From contig NW_025963562.1 in assembly GCF_910591885.1 (NCBI RefSeq), positions 930,001-994,000 of the forward strand: DNA of 64,000 bases, written 5' to 3'. Positions 46,001 to 60,780 of the stretch are shown here, one piece after another (position 1 is the stretch's first letter; every line of letters begins with the position of its first letter). The position numbers and the translations under genes were made by a program. The notes beneath the pieces are model-generated. The model had not been told where the DNA came from. It saw nothing but the letters and a program-made list of their open reading frames with translations, and did no database searches. The stretch comes from Bombus terrestris (lineage: Eukaryota > Arthropoda > Insecta > Hymenoptera > Apidae).

Positions 46001-49000
46001 ACGTTATATACTATTACGTTATAATGTATAACGTTATATTCCATCACTATAAGACCTCTAACGTTATATTGCACCACTATATGACGTATAATGTTATATA
46101 CTATTAAGTTATGAAGTATAACGTTATATACTATTACGTTATGACGTAAAACGTTATATACTATTACGTTATAATGTATAACGTTATATGACATCACTAT
46201 AAGACCTATAACGTTATATTGCACCACTATATGACGTATAACGTTATATACTATTACGTTATGACGTAAAACGTTATATACTATTACGTTATAATGTATA
46301 ACGTTATATGCCGTCACTATAAGACCTATAACTTTATATTGCACCACTATATGACGTATAACGTTATATACTACTACGTTATGACGTATAACGTTATGTG
46401 CTATTACGTTATATACTATAACGTTATATTCCATCACTATAGGACCTATAACGTTATATCGCATCACTATATGACGTATAACGATATATTGCATCACTAT
46501 ATGACGTACAACGATATATTGCATCACTATATGACGTATAGCGTTATATACTATTACGTTATTACGTATAACGTTACATACTATTACGTTATAACGTATA
46601 AAATTATATCGCATCACAATATGAGGCATAACATTATATTGCATCACTATATGACGTATAACGATATATTGCATCACTATGTGACGTATAACGTTATATA
46701 CTATTACGTTATAACGTATAACGTTATATACTATTACGTTATGTCGTATAACGTTATATACTATTAGGTTATGAGGTATAACGTTATATCGCATGACTAT
46801 ATGACGTACGATGTTTTATACTATTTCGTTATAACGTTTAACGTTATATTGCATCACTATATGATGTATAAGGTTATATACTATTACGTTATGACGTATA
46901 ACGTTATATGCTATTACGTCAGAACGTGTAACGTTATATTCCATCACTATAGGACCTATAACGTTTAATCTCCTCACTATATGACGTATATCGATATATT
47001 GCATTACTATATGACGTATAACGTTATATACTATTACGTTATAACCTATAACGTTATATTCTATTACGTTATGTCGTATAACGTTATATACTATTAGGTT
47101 ATATGGTATAACGTTATATCGCATCACTATATGACGTATAACGATATATTGCATCACTATATGACGTATAACGTTATATACTATTACGTTATAATGTATA
47201 ACGTTATATTCCATCACTATAAGACCTATAACGTTATATTGCACCTCTATATGACGTATAACGTTATATACTATTACGTTACTACGTATAACGTTATATC
47301 TCATCACTACATGACGTACGATGTTTTATACTATTACGTTATAACGTTTAACGTTATATTGCATTACTACATAACGCATAACGTTATATACTATTACGTT
47401 ATGACGTATAACGTTATATACTATTACGTTATGACGTATAACGTTATGTACTATTACGTTATGACGTATAACGTTATATACTATTACGTTATAATGTATA
47501 ACGTTATATTCCATCATTATAAGGCCTATAACGTTATATAATATTACGTTATGACGTATAACGTTATATACTATTACGTTATAATGTATAACGTTATATT
47601 CCATCACTATAAGGCCTATAACGTTATATTGCACCACTATATGACGTATAACGTTATATACTATTACGTTATGACGTATAACGTTATGTATTATTACGTT
47701 TTATACTATAACGTTATATTCCATCACTATAGGACCTATAACGTTATATCGCATCACTATATGACGTGCGATGTTTTATACTATTACGTTATAACGTTTA
47801 GCGTTATATTGCATTACTACATAACGCATAACGTTATATACTATTACGTTATGACGTATAACGTTATATACTATTACGTTATGACGTATAACGTTACATA
47901 CTATTACGTTATAATGTATAACGTTATATCGCAACACTATATGACGTACGATGTTTTATACTATTACGTTATAACGTTTAGCGTTATATTGCATTACTAT
48001 ATGATGCATAACGTTATATACTATTACGTTATGACGTATAACGTTATATACTATTACGTTATGATGTATAACGTTATATACTATTACGTTACAATGTATA
48101 ACGTTATATTCCATCACTATAGGACCTATAACGTTATATTGCACCACTATATGACGTATAACGTTATATACTATTACGTTATAATGTATAACGTTATATT
48201 CCATCACTATGAGACCTATAACGTTATATTGCACCACTATATGAACTATTACGTTATATACTATTACGTTATGACGTATAACGTTATATACTATTACGTT
48301 ATGACGTAAAACGTTATATACTATTACGTTATAATGTATAACGTTATATGCCATCACTATAAGGCCTATAACGTTATATACTATTACGTTATGACGTATA
48401 ACGTTATATACTATTACGTTATATTGTATAACGTTATATTCCATCACTGTAGGACTTATAACGTTATAGTGCACCACTATATGACGTATAGCGTTATATA
48501 CTATTACGTTATTACGTATAACGTTATGTACTATTACGTTATGACGTATAACGTTATATACTATTACGTTATAATGTATAACGTTATATTCCATCACTAT
48601 AAGACCTCTAACGTTATATAGCAACACTACATGACGTATAACGTTATATACTATTACGTTATGACGTATAACGTTATGTACTATTACGTTATGACGTATA
48701 ACGTTATATACTATTACGTTATAATGTATAACGTTATATTCCATCACTATAAGGAATATAACGGTATGTTGCACCACTACATGACGTATAACGTTATATA
48801 CTATTACGTTATGACGTATAACGTTATGTATTATTACTTTTTATACTATAACGTTATATTCCATCACTATAGGACCTATATCGTTATATCGCATCACTAT
48901 ATGACGCATAACGATATATTGCCACACTATATGACGTATAACGTTATATACTATTACATTATAAGGTATAACGTCATATACTATTAGGTTACAAGGTATA

Positions 49001-52000
49001 ACGTTGTATTGCATAACTATAGGACGTATAACGACATATTGCATCACTATATGGCGTATAACGTTATATACTATTACGTTATAATGTATAACGTTATATT
49101 CCATCACTGTAGGACCTATAACGTTATAGTGCACCACTATATGACGTATAGCGTTATATACCATTACGTTATTACGTATAACGTTATATCCTAACACTAT
49201 ATGACGTGCGATGTTTTATACTATTACGTTATAACGTTTAACGTTATATTGCACCACTATATGACGTATAACGTTATATTCCATCACTGTAGGACCTATA
49301 ACGTTATAGTGCACCACTATATGACGTATTGCGTTATATACTATTACGTTATTACGTATATCGTTATATACTATTACGTTATGACGTATAACGTTATATA
49401 CTATTACGTTATAATGTATAACGTTATATTCCATCACTATAGGACCAATAACGTTATATTGCACCACTATATGACGTATAACGTTGTATACTATTACGTT
49501 ATAATGTATAACTTTATTTTCCATCACTATGAGACCTATAACGTTATATTGCACCACTATATGAACTATAACGTTATATACTATTACGTTATGACGTATA
49601 ACGTTATATACTATTACGTTATGACGTATAACGTTATATACTATTACGTTATAATGTATAACGTTATATTCCATCACTATAAGACCTCTAACGTTATATT
49701 GCACCACTATATGACGTATAATGTTATATACTATTAAGTTATGAAGTATAACGTTATATACTATTACGTTATGACGTAAAACGTTATATACTATTACGTT
49801 ATAATGTATAACGTTATATGACATCACTATAAGACCTATAACGTTATATTGCACCACTATATGACGTATAACGTTATATACTATTACGTTATGACGTATA
49901 ACGTTATATACTATTACGTTATGGCCTATAACGTTATATACTATTACGTTATAATGTATAACGTTATATTCCATCACTATGAGACCTTTAACGTTATATT
50001 GCACCACTATATGACGTATAACGTTATGTACTATTACGTTATGACGTATAACGTTATATACTATTACGTTATAATGTATAACGTTATATTCCATCACTAT
50101 AAGGCCTATAACGGTATATTGCACCACTACATGACGTATAACGTTATATACTATTACGTTATGACGTATAACGTTATGTATTATTACGTTTTATACTATA
50201 ACGTTATATTCCATCACTATAGGACCTATAACGTTATATCGCATCACTATATGACGCATAACGATATATTGCATCACTATATGACGTATAACGTTATATA
50301 CTATTACATTATAAGGTATAACGTCATATACTATTAGGTTACAAGGTATAACGTTGTATTGCATAACTATAGGACGTATAACGACATATTGCATCACTAT
50401 ATGGCGTATAACCTTATATACTATTACGTTATAATGTATAACGTTATATTCCATCACTGTAGGACCTATAACGTTATAGTGCACCACTATATGACGTATA
50501 GCGTTATATACCATTACGTTATTACGTATAACGTTATATCCTAACACTATATGACGTGCGATGTTTTATACTATTACGTTATAACGTTTAACGTTATATT
50601 GCACCACTATATGACGTATAACGTTATATTCCATCACTGTAGGACCTATAACGTTATAGTGCACCACTATATGACGTATTGCGTTATATACTATTACGTT
50701 ATTACGTATATCGTTATATACTATTACGTTATGACGTATAACGTTATATACTATTACGTTATAATGTATAACGTTATATTCCATCACTATAGGACCAATA
50801 ACGTTATATTGCACCACTATATGACGTATAACGTTATATACTATTACGTTATAATGTATAACGTTATTTTCCATCACTATGAGACCTATAACGTTATATT
50901 GCACCACTATATGAACTATAACGTTATATACTATTACGTTATGACGTATAACGTTATATACTATTACGTTATGACGTATAACGTTATATACTATTACGTT
51001 ATAATGTATAACGTTATATTCCATCACTATAAGACCTCTAACGTTATATTGCACCACTATATGATGTATAATGTTATATACTATTAAGTTATGAAGTATA
51101 ACGTTATATACTATTACGTTATGACGTAAAACGTTATATACTATTACGTTATAATGTATAACGTTATATGACATCACTATAAGACCTATAACGTTATATT
51201 GCACCACTATATGACGTATAACGTTATATACTATTACGTTATGACGTAAAACGTTATATACTATTACGTTATAATGTATAACGTTATATGCCGTCACTAT
51301 AAGACCTATAACTTTATATTGCACCACTATATGACGTATAACGTTATATACTACTACGTTATGACGTATAACGTTATGTGCTATTACGTTATATACTATA
51401 ACGTTATATTCCATCACTATAGGACCTATAACGTTATATCGCATCACTATATGACGTATAACGATATATTGCATCACTATATGACGTACAACGATATATT
51501 GCATCACTATATGACGTATAACGTTATATACTATTACGTTATAACGTATAACGTTACATACTATTACGTTATAACGTATAAAATTATATCGCATCACAAT
51601 ATGAGGCATAACATTATATTGCATCACTATATGACGTATAACGATATATTGCATCACTATGTGACGTATAACGTTATATACTATTACGTTATAACGTATA
51701 ACGTTATATACTATTACGTTATGTCGTATAACGTTATATACTATTAGGTTATGAGGTATAACGTTATATCGCATGACTATATGACGTACGATGTTTTATA
51801 CTATTTCGTTATAACGTTTAACGTTATATTGCATCACTATATGATGTATAAGGTTATATACTATTACGTTATGACGTATAACGTTATATGCTATTACGTC
51901 AGAACGTGTAACGTTATATTCCATCACTATAGGACCTATAACGTTTAATCTCCTCACTATATGACGTATAACGATATATTGCATTACTATATGACGTATA

Positions 52001-54255
52001 ACGTTATATACTATTACGTTATAACCTATAACGTTATATTCTATTACGTTATGTCGTATAACGTTATATACTATTAGGTTATATGGTATAACGTTATATC
52101 GCATCACTATATGACGTATAACGATATATTGCATCACTATATGACGTATAACGTTATATACTATTACGTTATAATGTATAACGTTATATTCCATCACTAT
52201 AAGACCTATAACGTTATATTGCACCTCTATATGACGTATAACGTTATATACTATTACGTTATAACGTATAACGTTATATCTCATCACTACATGACGTACG
52301 ATGTTTTATACTATTACGTTATAACGTTTAACGTTATATTGCATTACTACATAACGCATAACGTTATATACTATTACGTTATGACGTATAACGTTATATA
52401 CTATTACGTTATGACGTATAACGTTATGTACTATTACGTTATGACGTATAACGTTATATACTATTACGTTATAATGTATAACGTTATATTCCATCATTAT
52501 AAGGCCTATAACGTTATATAATATTACGTTATGACGTATAACGTTATATACTATTACGTTATAATGTATAACGTTATATTCCATCACTATAAGGCCTATA
52601 ACGTTATATTGCACCACTATATGACGTATAACGTTATATACTATTACGTTATGACGTATAACGTTATGTATTATTACGTTTTATACTATAACGTTATATT
52701 CCATCACTATAGGACCTATAACGTTATATCGCATCACTATATGACGTGCGATGTTTTATACTATTACGTTATAACGTTTAGCGTTATATTGCATTACTAC
52801 ATAACGCATAACGTTATATACTATTACGTTATGACGTATAACGTTATATACTATTACGTTATGACGTATAACGTTACATACTATTACGTTATAATGTATA
52901 ACGTTATATCGCAACACTATATGACGTACGATGTTTTATACTATTACGTTATAACGTTTAGCGTTATATTGCATTACTATATGATGCATAACGTTATATA
53001 CTATTACGTTATGACGTATAACGTTATATACTATTACGTTATGATGTATAACGTTATATACTAATACGTTACAATGTATAACGTTATATTCCATCACTAT
53101 AGGACCTATAACGTTATATTGCACCACTATATGACGTATAACGTTATATACTATTACGTTATAATGTATAACGTTATATTCCATCACTATGAGACCTATA
53201 ACGTTATATTGCACCACTATATGAACTATAACGTTATATACTATTACGTTATGACGTATAACGTTATATACTATTACGTTATGACGTAAAACGTTATATA
53301 CTATTACGTTATAATGTATAACGTTATATGCCATCACTATAAGGCCTATAACGTTATATACTATTACGTTATGACGTATAACGTTATATACTATTACGTT
53401 ATATTGTATAACGTTATATTCCATCACTGTAGGACTTATAACGTTATAGTGCACCACTATATGACGTATAGCGTTATATACTATTACGTTATTACGTATA
53501 ACGTTATGTACTATTACGTTATGACGTATAACGTTATATACTATTACGTTATAATGTATAACGTTATATTCCATCACTATAAGACCTCTAACGTTATATA
53601 GCAACACTACATGACGTATAACGTTATATACTATTACGTTATGACGTATAACGTTATGTACTATTACGTTATGACGTATAACGTTATATGCTATTACGTT
53701 ATAATGTATAACGTTATATTCCATCACTATAAGGAATATAACGGTATGTTGCACCACTACATGACGTATAACGTTATATACTATTACGTTATGACGTATA
53801 ACGTTATGTATTATTACTTTTTATACTATAACGTTATATTCCATCACTATAGGACCTATAACGTTATATCGCATCACTATATGACGCATAACGATATATT
53901 GCCACACTATATGACGTATAACGTTATATACTATTACATTATAAGGTATAACGTCATATACTATTAGGTTACAAGGTATAACGTTGTATTGCATAACTAT
54001 AGGACGTATAACGACATATTGCATCACTATATGGCGTATAACGTTATATACTATTACGTTATAATGTATAACGTTATATTCCATCACTGTAGGACCTATA
54101 ACGTTATAGTGCACCACTATATGACGTATAGCGTTATATACCATTACGTTATTACGTATAACGTTATATCCTAACACTATATGACGTGCGATGTTTTATA
54201 CTATTACGTTATAACGTTTAACGTTATATTGCACCACTATATGACGTATAACGTT
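40081..54255. repeat. 4,980-bp higher-order repeat (166 monomers), about 2.6 copies
   Basis: The three copies are about 40,081-46,260, 46,261-51,240 and 51,241-54,255 (truncated). Copies 2 and 3 align at exactly 4,980 bp. Copy 1 is 6,180 bp: it has an extra 1,320-bp tandem duplication (about 40,912-42,231 and 42,232-43,551) and lacks 120 bp near 43,700. Each full unit also contains an internal near-duplicate at 1,350 bp (for example 43,861 and 45,211; 48,841 and 50,191). Landmarks include CCGTCACTATAAGACC near 40,131, 46,311 and 51,291, and GCATGACTATATGACG near 40,612, 46,792 and 51,772. Confidence 0.9.
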
Positions 54256-54540
54256 ATATACTATTACGTTATTACGTATAACGTTATATCTCATCACTAC
54301 ATGACGTACGATGTTTTATACTATTACGTTATAACGTTTAACGTTACATTGCACCTCTATATGACGTATAACGTTATATACTATTACGTTTTGACGGATA
54401 ACGTTATATACTATTACGTTATAAGGTATAACGTCATATACTGTTAGGTTATAAGGAATAACGTTGTATTGCATAACTGTAGGATGTATAACGATATATT
54501 GCATCACTATAGGACGTATAACGATATATTGCATCACTAT

Positions 54541-54840
54541 ATGGCGTATAAACTTATAAACTATTACGTTATAATGAATAACGTTATATTCCATCACTAT
54601 ATGGCGTATATCGTTCTAGTGCATCTCTATATGACGTATAAAGATATATTGCATCACTATATGGCGTATAAAGTTATAAACTATTACGTTATAGTGTATA
54701 ACGTTATATTCCATCACTATATGGCGTATATCGTTATATTGCATCTCTATTGGACCTATAACGATATATTGCAACACTATATGGCGTATAAAGTTATAAA
54801 CTAGTACGTTATAATGTATAACGTTATATTCCATCACTAT
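54541..54840. repeat. Diverged 120-bp tetramer repeat, 2.5 copies
   Basis: A four-monomer unit starting ATGGCGTATAAA(C/G)TTATAAAC begins at 54,541, 54,661 and 54,781. It runs through a TTCCATCACTATATGG monomer and a GCATCTCTAT monomer. The three copies differ from each other more than the large HOR copies do (for example TTCTAGTGCATC against TTATATTGCATC), which suggests an older, less homogenised tract at the edge of the 4,980-bp HOR. A related single unit is near 650-760. Confidence 0.78.
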
Positions 54841-55534
54841 AGGACGTATAACGATATATTGCATCACTATATGACCTATAACGTTATATACTATTACGTT
54901 ATAAGTTATAACGTTATATACTATTACGTTATATACTATAACGTTGTATTCCATCTCTATACGACCTATAACGTTATATTCCATCACTATAGGACCTATA
55001 ACGTTATATCGCATCACTATATGACGTATAGCGATATATTCCATCACTATATGACGTATAACGTTATATACTATTACATTATAAGGAATAACGTCATATA
55101 CTATTAGGTTACAAGGTATAACGTTGTATTGCATAACTATAGGACGTATAACGATATATTGCATCACTATATGGCGTATAACGTTATATACTATTACGTT
55201 ATAATGTATAACGTTATATTCCATCACTGTAGGACCTATAACGTTATAGTGCACTACTATATGACGTAAAGCGTTATATACCATTACGTTATTACGTTTA
55301 ACGTTATGTCGCATCACTATATGACGTACGATGTTTTATACTATTACGTTATAACGTTTAACGTTATATTGCACCACTATATGACGTATAACGTTATATT
55401 CCATCACTGTAGGACCTATAACGTTATAGTGCACCACTATATGACGTATAGCGTTATATACTATAACGTTATTACGTATAGCGTTATATACTATTACGTT
55501 ATGACGTATAACGTTATATCGCATCACTATATGA

Positions 55535-55564
55535 CGTATAACGTTTTATTGCCTCTCTTTCGGT
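55535..55564. repeat. Pyrimidine-rich variant monomer, isolated copy
   Basis: This monomer sits in a roughly 400-bp stretch (55,340-55,790) resembling 8,170-8,540. It carries the same downstream TATCGCGTTGAATAC variant and 27-bp monomer, so the whole cassette was copied from or to the first region. Confidence 0.9.
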
Positions 55565-55711
55565 CGTATAACGATATATTGCATCACTATATGACGTATA
55601 ACGTTATATACTATTACGTAATGACGTATCGCGTTGAATACAATTATGTTATAACATATAAAATTATATCGCATCACAATATGAGGCATAACATTATATT
55701 GCATCACTATA

Positions 55712-55738
55712 TGACGATATATTGCTTAACGTTATATA
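55712..55738. repeat. 27-bp monomer
   Basis: Distant copy of the 8,474 form with GCTTAACG instead of GCATAACG, in the cassette that also holds the pyrimidine-rich monomer at 55,535. Confidence 0.88.
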
Positions 55739-56098
55739 TTGCCTATAACGTTATATCGCATCACTATATGACGTGTAACGTTATATGCTATTACGTTATA
55801 ACGTATAACGTTATATACTATTACGTTATAATGTATAACGTTATATTCCATCACTATAGGACCTATAACGTTATATTGCACCACTATATGACGTACAACG
55901 TTATATACTATTACGTTATGACGTAAAACGTTATATACTATTACGTTATTACGTATAACGCTATATCGCATCACTATATGACGTACGATGTTTTATACTA
56001 TTACGTTATAACGTTTAGCGTTATGTTGCATTACTATATGATGCATAACGTTATATACTATTACGTTATAATGTATAACGTTATATTCCATCACTATA

Positions 56099-56129
56099 GG
56101 ACCTATAACGTTATATTGCAACCACTATA
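56099..56129. repeat. 31-bp monomer (1-bp insertion)
   Basis: TTGCAACCACTATATG has one A more than the usual TTGCACCACTATATG. It shifts register by one and breaks the open frames. It is one of only two single-base indels that I found. Confidence 0.88.
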
Positions 56130-57089
56130 TGACGTATAACGTTACATACTATTACGTTATTACGTATAACGTTATATACTATTACGATATGACGTATATC
56201 GTTATATACTATTACGTTATAATGTATAACGTTATATTCCATCACTATGAGACCTAAAACGTTATATTGCACCACTATATGACGTATAACGTTATTTACT
56301 ATTACGTTATGACGTATAACGTTATGTACTATTACGTTATGACGTATAACGTTATATACTATTACGTTATAATGTATAACGTTATATTCCATGACTATAA
56401 GGCCTATAACGTTATATTGCACCACTACATGACGTATAACGTTATATACTATTACGTTATGACGTATAACGTTATGTACTATTACGTTATGACGTATAAC
56501 GTTATATTCCATCACTATAAGGCCTATAACGTTATATTGCACCACTACATGACGTATAACGTTATATACGATTACGTTATGACGTATAACGTTATGTACT
56601 ATTACGTTATGACGTATAGCGTTATATAATATTACGTTATAATGTATAACGTTATATTCCATCACTATAAGGCCTATAACGGTATATTGCACCACTACAT
56701 GACGTATAACGTTATATACTATTACGTTATGACGTATAACGTTATGTATTATTACCTTTTATACTATAACGTTATATTCCATCACTATAGGACCTATAAC
56801 GTTATATCGCATCACTATATGACGCATAACGATATATTGCATCACTATATGACGTATAACGTTATATACTATTACATTATAAGGTATAACGTCATATACT
56901 ATAAGGTTACAAGGTATAACGTTGTATTGCATAACTATAGGACGTATAACGACATATTGCATCACTATATGGCGTATAACGTTATATACTATTACGTTAT
57001 AATGTATAACGTTATATTCCATCACTGTAGGACCTATAACGTTATAGTGCACCACTATATGACGTATATCGTTATATACTATTACGTTA

Positions 57090-57120
57090 TGACGTATAAA
57101 CGTTATGTACTATTACGTTA
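57090..57120. repeat. 31-bp monomer (1-bp insertion)
   Basis: GACGTATAAACGTTATG has one A more than GACGTATAACG. The adjacent HOR copies lack it, so it is recent or an assembly error. Confidence 0.88.
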
Positions 57121-58649
57121 TGACGTATAACGTTATATACTATTACGTTATAATGTATAACGTTATATTCCATCACTATAAGGCCTATAACGTTATATTG
57201 CACCACTACATGACGTATAACGTTATATACTATTACGTTATGACGTATAACGTTATGTACTATTACGTTATGACGTATAACGTTATATTCCATCACTATA
57301 AGGCCTATAACGTTATATTGCACCACTACATGACGTATAACGCTATATACGATTACGTTATGACGTATAATGTTATGTACTATTACGTTATGACGTATAG
57401 CGTTATATACTATTACGTTATAATGTATAACGTTATATTCCATCACTATAAGGCCTATAACGGTATATTGCACCACTACATGACGTATAACGTTATATAC
57501 TATTACGTTATGACGTATAACGTTATGTATTATTACCTTTTATACTATAACGTTATATTCCATCACTATAGGACCGATAACGTTATATCGCATCACTATA
57601 TGACGCATAACGATATATTGCATCACTATATGACGTATAACGTTATATACTATTACATTATAAGGTATAACGTCATATACTATAAGGTTACAAGGTATAA
57701 CGTTGTATTGCATAACTATAGGACGTATAACGACATATTGCATCACTATATGGCGTATAACGTTATATACTATTACGTTATAATGTATAACGTTATATTC
57801 CATCACTGTAGGACCTATAACGTTATAGTGCACCACTATATGACGTATAGCGTTATATACCATTACGTCATTACATATAACGTTATATCGCATCACTATA
57901 TGACGTACGATGTTTTATACTATTACGTTATAACGTTTAACGTTACATTGCATCTCTATATGACGTATAACGTTATATACTATTACGTTATTACGTATAA
58001 CGTTACATACAATTACGTTATAACGTATAAAATTATATCGCATCACAATATGAAGTATAACATTATATTGCATCACTATATGACGTATAACGATATATTG
58101 CATCACTATGTGACGTATAACGTTATATACTATTACGTTATGACGTATAACGTTATATACTATTACGTTATGACGTATAATGTTATGTACTATTACGTTA
58201 TGACGTATAGCGTTATATACTATTACGTTATAATGTATAACGTTATATTCCATCACTATAAGGCCTATAACGGTATATTGCACCACTACATGACGTATAA
58301 CGTTATATACTATTACGTTATGACGTATAACGTTATGTATTATTACCTTTTATACTATAACGTTATATTCCATCACTATAGGACCTATAACGTTATATCG
58401 CATCACTATATGACGCATAACGATATATTGCATCACTATATGACGTATAACGTTATATACTATTACATTATAAGGTATAACGTCATATACTATAAGGTTA
58501 CAAGGTATAACGTTGTATTGCATAACTATAGGACGTATAACGACATATTGCATCACTATATGGCGTATAACGTTATATACTATTACGTTATAATGTATAA
58601 CGTTATATTCCATCACTGTAGGACCTATAACGTTATAGTGCACCACTAA
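57105..58649 (+). other. Repeat-derived open frame, 514 codons; not called a gene
   Basis: This is the counterpart of 26,068-28,056 in the second 810-bp locus. It starts just after the 1-bp insertion near 57,099 and ends earlier than its counterpart because CACTAAATGACG replaces CACTATATGACG at about 58,648, creating a stop. A stop that breaks one of two near-identical copies is what unconstrained sequence would show. Confidence 0.85.
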
Positions 58650-58970
58650 ATGACGTATAGCGTTATATACCATTACGTCATTACGTATAATGTTATATCG
58701 CATCACTATATGACGTACGATGTTTTATACTATTACGTTATAACGTTTAACGTTATATTGCACCTCTATATGACGTATAACGTTATATACTATTACGTTA
58801 TTACGTATAACGTTACATACTATTACGTTATAACGTATAAAATTATATCGCATCACAATATGAAGTATAACATTATATTGCATCACTATATGACGTATAA
58901 CGATATATTGCATCACTATGTGACGTATAACGTTATATACTATTACGTTATGACGTATAACGTTATATAC
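57491..58970. repeat. 810-bp higher-order repeat, second locus
   Basis: Copies at about 57,491-58,300 and 58,301-58,970 match 26,541-28,020 at a constant offset of 30,950 bp (1,032 monomers minus 10 bp, explained by the intervening odd-length monomers). Even private variants such as GGACCGATAACG are shared. A further partial copy lies upstream, its TATTACCTTTTATAC landmark about 781 bp before the next one; the odd base is the 1-bp insertion near 57,099. The match continues past the HOR to about 59,350 (28,400 in the other locus). Confidence 0.87.
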
Positions 58971-60780
58971 TATTACGTTATAAGGTATAACGTCATATAC
59001 TGTTAGGTTATAAGGTATAACGTTGTATTGCATATCTATAGGACTAATAACGATATATTGCATCACAATATGGCGTATAACGTTATACACTATTACGTTA
59101 TTACGTATAACGTTATATCGCATCACTATATGACGTATAACGTTTTATTGCCTCTCTTTCTGTCGTATAGCGATATATTGCATCACTATATGACGTATAA
59201 CGTTATATACTATTACGTTATGACGTATCACGTTGTATACAATTATGTTATAACGTATAAAGTTATATCGCATCACAATATGAGGTATAACGTTATATAC
59301 TATTACGTTATAACCTATAACGTTATATTCTATTACGTTATGTCGTATAACGTTACATATTATTAGGTTATATTGTATAACATTATATCGAATCATTATA
59401 TGACGTATAACGATATATTGCACCACTATATGACGTATAACGTTATATACTATTACGTTATAACGTATAACGTTATATACAATTACGTTGTGACGTATAA
59501 CGTTGTATACTATTACGTTATAAGGTATAACGTCATGTACTGTAAGGTTATAAGGTATAACGTTGTATTGCATAACTATAGGCCGTATAACGATATATTG
59601 CATCACAATATTGCGTATAAGGTCATATACTATTACGTTATTACGTATAACGTTATATCGCATCACTATATGACGTATAACGTTTTATTGCCTCTCTTTC
59701 GGTCGTATAACGATATATTGCATCACTATATGACGTATAACGTTATATACTATTACGTTATAACGTATAACGTTATATACTATTACGTTATGACGTATAA
59801 CGTTATATACTATTACGTTATAATGTATAACGTTATATTCCATCACTATGAGACCTATAACGTTATATTGCACCACTATATGACGTACAACGTTATATAC
59901 TATTACGTTATGACGTAAAACGTTATATACTATTACGTTATTACGTAAAACGTTATATCGCAACACTATATGACGTACGATGTTTTATACTATTACGTTA
60001 TAACGTTTAGCGTTATATTGCATTACTATATGATGCATAACGTTATATACTATTACGTTATGACGTATAACGTTATATACTATTACGTTATGATGTATAA
60101 CGTTATATACTATTACGTTATAATGTATAACGTTATATTCCATCACTATAGGACCTATAACGTTATATTGCACCACTATATGACGTATAACGTTATATAC
60201 TATTACGTTATAATGTATAACGTTATTTTCCATCACTATGAGACCTATAACGTTATATTGCACCACTATATGTACTATAACGTTATATACTATTACGTTA
60301 TGACGTATAGCGTTATGTACTATTACGTTATGACGTATAACGTTATATACTATTACGTTATAATGTATAACGTTACATTCCATCACTATAAGACCTCTAA
60401 CGTTATATTGCAACACTATATGACGTATAACGTTATATACTATTAAGTTATGACGTATAACGTTATATACTATTACGTTATGACGTAAAACGTTATATAC
60501 TATTACGTTATAATGTATAACGTTATATGCCATCACTATAAGACCTATAATGTTATATTGCACCACTATATGACGTATAACGTTATATACTATTACGTTA
60601 TGACGTATAACGTTATATACTATTACGTTATGACGTATAACGTTATATACTATTACGTTATAATGTATAACGTTATATGCCATCACTATAAGGCCTATAA
60701 CGTTATATTGCACCACAATATGACGTATAACGTTATATACTATTACGTTATGACGTATAACGTTCTATACTATTAGGTTA

